Positions 50,855-64,000 of a stretch of 64,000 nucleotides of DNA are shown piece after piece. A program made the translations under genes and the position numbers. The DNA is taken from contig NC_090784.1 of NCBI RefSeq assembly GCF_040054535.1, positions 18,946,001 to 19,010,000 of the forward strand. Direction: 5' to 3'. Numbering within the stretch: position 1 is the first letter of the stretch; the number at the start of each line of letters is the position of its first letter. The notes beneath the pieces are model-generated. The model ran no database searches. It had not been told where the DNA came from and was given only the letters and a program-made list of their open reading frames with translations. The stretch is from Antennarius striatus (lineage: Eukaryota > Chordata > Actinopteri > Lophiiformes > Antennariidae).

Positions 50855-52611
50855 CAAAAGTACAGACAATCATGTGGCGTTGCTGATATGGATGGAAACG
50901 GGACCCGCGGATTGCCACACAGTAGTTACAGCCATTAATTAACCACCTCCTTGTGATGGCACAAATCTTTATACAAAGTTATACATGTCATGTGTGTCTT
51001 TTTTTGTCCACAATAAAGTAAAATCTGCCTTTTTGGTGATGTTGATGGTGCACAACTCTGCTCTTGAAACAAGAAACGCAGTGCTAGTTCCCACAGTGGC
51101 ATATGACATATTGAAAGCTGAAGGCCTCTGGTGTGAACATATTTACTAAGCCTCCGGTCCTTGCAACTACAGTGAGCTAATGGCTAGGTACCTAACTGAA
51201 TTGTGCAAACTAGGTAACGGGGGTATGCAACAACAGCCAAAGAGCAATGGCAAAGAATAAGGCGAGCAACAGAATACAGATATTCTTGTGATGTTTATAT
51301 TATGCAGTTCTCCCACTGGTTTGGAATACAGTTAACAAATGGACAGTACTGTACTAATGTATTGCATTTTAAAAAAAAAAAGTAAGCCCTGTTATTCAGC
51401 ATTAATTCCAGAATACTCTTAAACTTTATCAAATTCACAACAGTTAGTCACATCAGCAAGTCTGTGTGCACAAACACCTTGACCTTTCCCCTATAAGAAT
51501 AGGAAAAAGTAAATAACATGTGTTTTAGAGTAGAACATTCCCAGATGGGTCCTCCCAGGATTTCTAGAAAACTGATTGGAATGATCCGCTGTGTGTATGA
51601 GAGATGTATCTGGAAATGTTGTGTACTAAGGGACTTTTATGTAGTGCTTAAAACATGAATGTACTGTACGTGTCCATATCGAGTTCATCTGGGGGCCCAT
51701 TTCTGGAAGCTTTAGCTTTACTTAAAAAAAACACTGGTGCAGACCTTATCATAAAAGTAACTGTAACTTAATTATTCCAAATAACAAAACTTATATCAGA
51801 CAAACAACATTTTTTTTACTTTTCCTATACATATATCCTGGGAATTTATCCTAAATGTTTCATGATTTTTTTTTCAAAGAGAGCTTAAACATGGAAATTC
51901 ATGAGAACTTAATTCCACACATTTATGTCATCTGTCAGCCACACAATAACACAAATACTGTATATGTCTAGTGTTGCAATGTTGTTTTTAGTTTTATGAA
52001 AGAGATTCTAATTCTGTAAGACATGAGGTTACGTGTCAGTAAATTTCTCTCCCTGGTATTAGTTTCCATGTACATATATGATTTACCGTAAATCATCAAT
52101 ATAAAAAAAGCACAATAGGGAGTTCACCTGATAGAGATAACATCAAATAGTACACAGAAGTGTGTTCTGGGAACTACAGTGAATTTAAAAGAAGAAGTAA
52201 TACTTGATGCACTGGTTATTGTATGAGAACTTACTTTTGGATGAACATTAAAAATACACATTTGACACAATATGCATCAACAATCAAACCTTTAAAAACA
52301 GTTAAAACTATTTGGACTAGAGGCACTTTTCCTGAACACGGATGCCTATGTCACATTTGACTAGAATGTCATACGATTGCATAAAGCTCAGAGCAGATTA
52401 TCTGAACCGTTCATAAACAGGAAGGTGAATCAAACCCTTATGATAGCACAATGGATTGAGTGCAACATCTCAAAATAGATACAACAAAAGCAGAACTGAC
52501 TGACTGAAAACCTCTTATGAAATTCCTTTCTCTCTTTTTTTTGACAGCACGTTGTGCTAATATCCATATCATGTTGATTCTCACTGAAGAAGAAGCAAAG
52601 AAGAAAAATAC
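50855..52611. other. Convergent 3' region of the CAP-Gly gene and zc3h12a
   Basis: The plus-strand gene ends with AATAAA at 51012-51017. The rest, up to the zc3h12a stop, is A/T-rich and probably holds the zc3h12a 3'UTR. In Regnase-1 genes the 3'UTR carries stem-loops through which the protein limits its own mRNA; I could not pick these out by eye. No coding exon was seen. Confidence 0.4.
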
Positions 52612-57751
<5,140 letters not shown>

Positions 57752-58880
57752 CGTGGAGCATCTGGACCTTTTTTCAACAGCCTGAAAGATGCGTTACATG
57801 TGAGATGTTCATCGACTGGAGTCGATATTGGGTACGGTTATATACATTTCTCACAAATTCCAGATGTATTTGGTACAGTTGAAAATCAACCGGACATTTT
57901 ATTTCTGCATTTCCCAGTGTGACTTTTCACCAATACTGCTTGTGAAGAACTGGATATAGAATCCTATTAGAGCTCCAACTACCAGTAATCCATGATCTGA
58001 TCAGTACATAGTTTTCAGAAAATATGTCAAAATCTGATAATACAAATGAACGATTGAACTTGAATAAAAATAAATGTCAAGTTTTTGGGGTTTTCAGGCA
58101 TTACTCCATTTGATGATGCAAATTGGGGCTCCAGGATATTGTGACATGCATTGGATTTCCAGTTAACAAAATGAAATTATTAAAGACAACAATTAGCAGA
58201 TTAACTAATAGTATCATTAAAATGATCATAACTGGCTAAGGGGTTGTAAATGTGGATAGCACTATGAGGAATAGCCATATATAAAAAAATTCTGATCCTT
58301 CTTCTTTGTATAAACCACATTATTTAGTTTTACCTGGTACAGCTACAAATAAGAATTCCAAATGTTCCATTCATGTAAATGTGTGATTTTATTCTGTCAA
58401 ATATTAATCAGGAGTTAAAAATCAAACGAAAGGGCCTCTCTTCTTGCAGGCCAAGAGGGACCTGAGCACCTTAAAAAAGTTACTATAACGTCTGCTCTGT
58501 TCCACTAAACAGAAGGAAGAAACGCAACTCTGCGCACCGCGTTGGCTTTGAGTTGTTACCTGTGTGAACGTGTCAGTAATGATCGCACCTCTTTTACGCG
58601 TTGTGTATACGTCTATTTGACACAAGAAGGTTTCCTAAAACTGGACATTTTTAATACTAACCGGTCGACAGGTTCGGTAACACTCCATTTCTCAACGGAA
58701 TCAACTCACCGTCTCAGTCTGAGTCCTTGTCCTCTTCCATTTGCCGGCTGAAGGCGCTCAACTTTTGTCAGCGTCTCCACGTACAGTAAGTTTGACGCGG
58801 TGCCGACTTCATGGCACCTCCCACTTGGAAAATAGTTTCTTCCCTTCTTCTCCTCTCCATGACGGAGACATGCAGACCTT
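57752..58880 (-). promoter_or_regulatory. zc3h12a: zc3h12a 5'UTR, first intron and promoter
   Basis: An acceptor (GCATCTTTCAG) lies just upstream of the start codon, near 57784. A consensus donor (GAGACG then GTGAGTTG, near 58707) ends a probable noncoding exon at about 58710-58870. The promoter would then be near 58800-58900. No clean NF-kB site was picked out by eye. Confidence 0.4.
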
Positions 58881-60148
58881 TGAGGAAAAAAAAAAAGCAT
58901 GAAATAGAGATAAGATAAGGCGTTCCCTTTCCTTTGGCTGTCAGTCGCGCAGTTGCGGTCTGAGGTGCATAAATATTTTGCATTTTCTTTGTTGTAACCA
59001 TTTTGCCTTTTGGCTATTTGTAAACTCACAAAAGCTTTTTTCTTTAAACCCACCTGGTATTTGTTGAAAAAACAAAGCGGAATGAAATTTAAAAAAAAAA
59101 AGGAAAAAAAAGTGTGTATACATATACAAAGAGAGGAACGCAAAGATAAATCAGTCATTTAAGTTACATATATGCACAAAAAGCTGCTCGTTACCTACAT
59201 TCTGGAGTCTAATGTAGAAATTTATCAAAATTCTTCCAGATTGTCTCAAAAAGATTAAAATTAACACACTTTTCGACCATGGTATATAAATGACATTTCT
59301 CATGACACTTTGATGATCAATATTTACGTGAATCAGTGGTAACCCCTCCCGAAAATTTCAGATTGAAACAAGGCCTCAGTAATTATTTTCGAGTAACCTG
59401 ATAGTTTTATTTGCGTTACCTTTATATGTGCAGTTCTCTTGTCCTCCTTTTTCCTATTACAGCTTGTCTTTAAAAAAATATCTGGAATAATCTGCCACCT
59501 CGTGGTTTGGTTGCAAAATAACAACAATCAATATGTTCCCAGTCAAATATGAATGTGGGCTTCCATAATGTCTGAGGTAAAAAAAAAAAAAGCAGCAACA
59601 ACAATAATTATTTTCATTTAACGTCATGAAATCAGTTAAGTCCCAATACATTAAAAATAGATACACTTCAACTACACATTAATAACTAATTAATATTGTG
59701 TGTGTTCTCCCCGTTTCTCCGGCTTCCTCCCACCTCTAAAAGCATGCGTTTCAGGTTGATTGGCCGGTCCCAAATTGCCTGTAGGAGTGAGTGTGTGTGT
59801 GTGTGTGTGTGTGCACGGTTGTCTGTCTTTGTGTGGAATACAGTATTAGATGACATTTTGGCAAACAAAACAAACACACATTTGTTCAGGTAACATAAAA
59901 AATGCAACTTTTTAAAAATTGGTTATAAATACTAAATCCAAAATTTTTACTAATTTTCTTTAGTTCATTGCTTTTATCAAATTTGTGAATGCAGTTTGTG
60001 GTGAAGGCTAAGAAAACTTATATTTAGTCGAATAGACTGACTTTTTTTGTTATCTAGAATACTAATGCAATGTTTTTGCAATTCCAATGAACAATTCCAC
60101 AAATACGATATACAGCCAATTTGATCAATCCACTTTGATTAACCTATT
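58881..60148. other. Intergenic, simple repeats only
   Basis: A/T-rich sequence with poly-A tracts near 58885, 59090 and 59580, and a short TG run at 59793-59811. No exon with splice signals was found on either strand. Confidence 0.4.
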
Positions 60149-60219
60149 TTAATATCCATGTGGGGAAATTATTTTGTTCACTCTTTTTATATACAATCCA
60201 CGCATATACAGGCTGTAGC

Positions 60220-60412
60220 ACACAAAGGGCCCGTATCCATGCAAATTAAGGAGAGAGATGGCCGAGTGGCAGGCATCCACGTAGTGCCCAAGGCCCGGCT
60301 TGTGGAGTTGGGTGCCTTGCTCAAGGGTACCTCGGTAGTACTCAGGAGGCGAACTGGCACCTCTCAAACTACCAGTTCTTGAACTGACACCCTCTGGTCC
60401 CCAAGCCAAGAC
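60220..60412. mobile_element. SINE/LINE-like repeat copy B
   Basis: Shares ttgctcaagggtacctcgg and flanking phrases with copy A at 25835-26135. It also has 'gatggccgagtggcaggc', which looks like a tRNA-derived A-box region, so a SINE origin is possible. The palindrome of copy A is absent here. Confidence 0.45.
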
Positions 60413-60612
60413 CTAATGGTCTCACTTACTGGTGCAAAAAAGATCTGTACAGGTCAATCAACAGCATATGCAAGATCCTACTAAATGCCCATTCAAATCC
60501 TTGTAACCCATTACAATATGGTGTATTATTTTTTATAAGAATAAGCACACACATTTGGACCACTGTTTACATCCTAGTTCTACTTATGCTATGAATCGAC
60601 CACTAGATGTCA

Positions 60613-60993
60613 TTATTGGACCATTTCAGCACGCTCTATAGCCCTCACCCTGGAGATTACCGAAGATGTTGGTCTGCAGATGGTTGTGGCTTCAGTGGGC
60701 TGGTGAAAAAACTGTGCAGTGTGTGTATGTGTGTGCGTTTGTAAACAATCCTTTGTGTACAGGGTTAATGGCACGGTTGAGTTGGGATCACACTGCTTGC
60801 AGCGGTTAATGGCATATACAGAGTTGAGTTCTGGAGAGTGGAGAAAGTAATCAGGGCCAGTTGCCAGGCTGTTGCCTCCTCTGAGGGCCCACACCACTGG
60901 TCCCAGGTGTCTGCAAGGCCTGATATTACTGCAGGGCAATGAGCTGCAGCGAGCTACGATGACTTGAGGTGAACGCACGCATCCAACACTCAC
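60613..60993 (-). other. Orphan cysteine-containing open frame
   Basis: A minus-strand frame open for 126 codons. Its middle looks protein-like: VIVARCSSLPCSNIRPCRHL, then VVWALRGGNSLATGPDYFLH, then VYAINRCKQCDPNSTVPL. The 3' part runs into a TG repeat. There are several cysteines and one NST sequon. I recognise no family and see no convincing splice pair. It could be one exon of a secreted protein gene extending beyond the window, or chance. Confidence 0.25.
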
Positions 60994-61032
60994 ACACGGA
61001 GGCTCAGACTAAAAGATTAAAAAAAAATACAG

Positions 61033-61035
<3 letters not shown>

Positions 61036-61111
<76 letters not shown>
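61036..61111. repeat. CA microsatellite
   Basis: About 75 bases of pure CA repeat with no coding content. Confidence 0.95.
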
Positions 61112-61113
<2 letters not shown>

Positions 61114-63220
61114 TTTCACGTGAGTATGAAGAACACTTATCAAGCGTTGAATTCAGGCGATAAACCCAACATATACGCTAGACAATGGATCGAGGCTACA
61201 GTTTGAAATTTATTGAGTGTTTTGTTTGTAATTTACAGCTTCACATATGGGAATGCATTATTGGCACCCAGAGAGCTATTGTTCAATAATGCAAATGTTT
61301 AACCTTGTTGGAAAATCCACGTGCCTAGGACGGGATGAGATTAGTCCAGATTGGGCATTGTCAGCATCAAATGCTTACTTCCTTAGCATCTTGGAGTGAG
61401 GCAGACCTTGCTCAAAGACATATCTTTTTCTTTCAGGCAGGTGTAGTTTGGCAAGGCTTGTTAAACCCGAGACAGTTGATCAAATATTCAGCCAGGCTCA
61501 TTGTGCTGCTTTGAGCTACTGGATGGTTGGGATAATGCCATACTGATAAAAACCAGCTTTGTAGTGCCTCAGCACCGGCGTCCCTTTGCTATTCCTTCCG
61601 TTGAGTGCTCGGGTCAGCCATCTGTCAGAAAATTAATTTTTGTATGATTTCTTTTAAAAGAACCAAAGGAAAGAAAAGGCAGCCTTTAACTGGAGTAATC
61701 CATCTTGCACCAATGGTGTCAGAGTGATTCACGATTTCCAATTTAGCCATGGTTTGAATCTAAACTAAATCTGGAAGGACAGCTCCACCCTTTGTGCAGC
61801 CGGACGACAAACCCTCAGTGACAAGTACTTTCAAATGAAGATATCTCCCACATTCATCTTGTTCATTTATTGCTTCAGACACCCACTGCTTGTCCCACAT
61901 AGATCAGCAAGCAAAGACCTTGTGACACATTGTTTGAGTGTAGAAGAGCCATTAAAACTAGCAAGGTAGCTACAGCATTGAGGAGACATTGGACAAGAGA
62001 ACAGTAGAATAGAGTGCCAAAGTTTGGAAAAGGTGTTTGATTACATCTGCTTTGATTACAGATAAGTGAATTGTGAATGTGATTGTAGAATTACAATCAC
62101 AGCTATTGCAACCTGATGTTAATGGGCATGTGGGATATACTCTTGAAGTATTCGTATTTATCTAAATGTCACCTACTCTAATTTGTTTGGCAGCAAATAA
62201 TACATTTTTATTTTAACATTGAATGAAACAGGAGGGATACTCGGATTGTGTATTCCTCTGACAAAACCAGACAAAATCCAATTACCACTGGTCACTTCTC
62301 TTTTTTCCTTGTACCAATTTAAAAAAACTAGAACTTTTGCAATGAAAACATTACATCTTTAGTGGGGGTAACAATCCCACTGAGAAATAGAGAACAGATC
62401 TCTCTCAGGTGTATGGCAGTGTTCTGAAACGTTGAGAACTGTGACGTATGGAGCTACAGCAAACAAAAAAGCAAATACATTTCATTATCTCTCCAGTTTC
62501 AATTCATTCATCCAAACTCCTTTGTCAGTGCTGTTACTACTCCAGTCTACAAAATTGCCTGACTGGGACTATTGTCTTATAAGTCATTGCTGTTCTGACA
62601 TGCCATGGGTGCTTTGGAGCCACATTACCCCCAGAGAAAGCTGTGGACCCAAATGCACCAGTGCAACACCAGGTTCCACTGAGGTAGGCATACACTGCAT
62701 GTGTGTTCATAGCAATGTCAGATTAACCACCAATATTGCCTACGCTAAAGGCTAACCATGACCAAAAGCATGTGTCGAGTTATCACCTAGCCCAACAAGA
62801 TTAGAAAACCAAAAATATCAATTTCCATCAGTGCAAGTTCCTGTTGTGCCAGTGCCTCCGCCCCCACGTGCAGCTCCTACTTAAAGGGACAGTAGCGTCA
62901 CAATGAACCAGGTGAGTATTTGAAGTACATAATTAAACAAAAGACTTCCTGCTCAAAAACATGGTAATTGTTGGAACAGTTATGACACTCTAAAATGATG
63001 TTTTATGTATGTTTTATTTCAGTTCCACAGATTTTCTCAGTAAATTGACCTGTCTATCACTTTTGATATCGTTTACTTTTCTTGACTGTCATAATTGCGT
63101 GATAATCTGTTCATAAAAACATTTATGCAAGACCTCCAGTAGCTTCAGACATAAATGAATTATCCACTAAACCTTGGGAATACTGAATAAATACTATGGG
63201 TTGTCTGAAAATGATCTTAC
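61112..63220. other. Intergenic, no supported gene
   Basis: Moderate-GC sequence without a convincing exon. A plus-strand atgaaccag-gtgagt (62903-62917) resembles a tiny first exon after a GC-box/E-box-like stretch (cgcccccacgtgc), but only three codons precede the donor. A minus-strand segment starting at 62989 reads SVITVPTI after an acceptor-like TTTTAG; TVPT resembles the AVPT motif that follows THAP domains and might belong to the THAP relic upstream. Confidence 0.25.
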
Positions 63221-63419
63221 CTTCAAATCTCTTTCAAAATCATCCGGGGTGAAGTGCTCATGGCAGATTCTTGGATCTTTGGTCATTTTGACCGTTTATC
63301 CTTGCTGTCCATTGCTCTCCAATCTTTCCCGTAGGTCTTTTCAAGAAAGGTAGATTCTTATCTTTGTGTTCAAGTGCTGTGGTGTGGTGTGGACATCCAT
63401 TCACCTCACAGGTAACCAT
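63221..63419 (-). pseudogene. Frameshifted THAP-domain exon
   Basis: THAP domains are C2CH zinc-dependent DNA-binding modules shared by host factors and P-element-like transposases (family knowledge). From the ATG at 63419 the frame gives MVTCEVNGCP (the C-x4-C half), then LPFLKRP and QWTARIN, with the expected Pro and Trp. The second half, TKDPRICHEHFTPDDFERD, with C-x2-H and the HF motif, lies in a different frame after a one-base shift near 63295. The C-to-C spacing of about 42 residues fits the family. A consensus donor (GTAAGATC) follows DLK. So it is either a decayed copy or a real exon with an assembly error. Confidence 0.6.
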
Positions 63420-63421
63420 GA

Positions 63422-64000
63422 TTTTATCAGATGTATCACTTCATTGATCGTATTGTGTTATTATGGCTGCCCTGACTGATGAAGTGACGGGTGTCGCCGA
63501 TGACGTATGACCCCACATGACCCTGACTGGGGAGCCCAATAGCAAAGCTGCTGCAGCACAGATTTTAAGGTGTCCTGACACTAGGGATGATGTCAGACAT
63601 CAGGGATTTTTTTTTCATTTTTTCATAATGATAAACAAAATATATATCACTTTAAAATGAGTTTCCTATACCTTTAACTAACGTTAATGAATATGAAGAA
63701 AATGGACAGTAATCTTGCCACTGTGATTCATCCATGCAAGCAGTCTTTTTATTTATTTTCCCCCACTAATTTGATGAGCACTGTTTTTATACACATTTGA
63801 TTGTCCAATAGGCTATGCATAAACGTGCACAAAATAAATCAGGTGCAGTCAGTTTATAGTTTATTTAATGATCATTGTACAAAGGTGCACAGGATCCCAG
63901 TGTAACTCAAGCCCTTGCAGGTGTAACCTCAGCAGGAAGCCCTGGCATCGTCCAAGAGCACCAACAATGTACTGATTAATTGTTCCTGTCAGCCAAGGTC
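63422..64000. other. Intergenic end of window
   Basis: Upstream of the THAP relic. A poly-T tract lies near 63608. I see no supported gene or RNA in this stretch. Confidence 0.3.

Noticed and set aside
62903-62917. Plus-strand ATG AAC CAG followed by GTGAGT, considered as a first coding exon
   Set aside because: Only three codons, no second exon identified, and such combinations are expected by chance.

Overview
This is a gene-sparse, AT-rich vertebrate genomic window. It is almost certainly from a ray-finned fish: the genes have introns with GT-AG ends, the microsatellites are long (GATA, CA, TAA), teleost-type interspersed repeats are present, and the proteins are vertebrate orthologues. 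No bacterial, CRISPR or intact transposon system was found. Gene calls come from translating exons by eye and requiring splice phases to chain. Family names come from recalled human proteins, not from database searches.

Layout. (1) Minus strand, 1.66-4.20 kb: yrdc, threonylcarbamoyl-AMP synthase, six exons. (2) Minus strand, 9.08-17.26 kb plus a 5'UTR exon at about 19.24 kb: mtf1, the zinc-sensing transcription factor. All ten coding exons chain to an 815-residue product. (3) Minus strand, 19.79-38.00 kb: inpp5b, type II inositol polyphosphate 5-phosphatase. Twenty-three coding exons chain to an 898-residue product, with a possible internal promoter and first exon at 33.6 kb. (4) Minus strand, 39.66-42.20 kb, with a probable 5'UTR exon near 45.3 kb: an unnamed secreted, probably GPI-anchored protein with a mucin-like repeat domain and a duplicated cysteine-rich module. 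(5) Plus strand, about 48.2-50.85 kb: an unnamed coiled-coil/CAP-Gly protein with uncertain 5' exons. (6) Minus strand, 52.61-57.75 kb plus a 5'UTR exon at about 58.7 kb: zc3h12a (Regnase-1), five coding exons, 627 residues. (7) 58.9-64 kb: no firm gene, but a frameshifted THAP-domain exon, a cysteine-containing orphan ORF, a CA microsatellite and a repeat copy.

YRDC, MTF1, INPP5B and ZC3H12A all lie in human 1p34.3 (recalled), so the window looks like a conserved vertebrate syntenic block. The mucin-like and CAP-Gly genes between inpp5b and zc3h12a are the least familiar content. The genes share no pathway: tRNA modification, metal-responsive transcription, phosphoinositide turnover at endomembranes, and decay of inflammatory mRNA. 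I found no wholly new system. The best leads are the mucin-like surface protein, the CAP-Gly gene with two phase-compatible donors and a changed GKNDG motif, the inpp5b alternative first exon, and the THAP relic.
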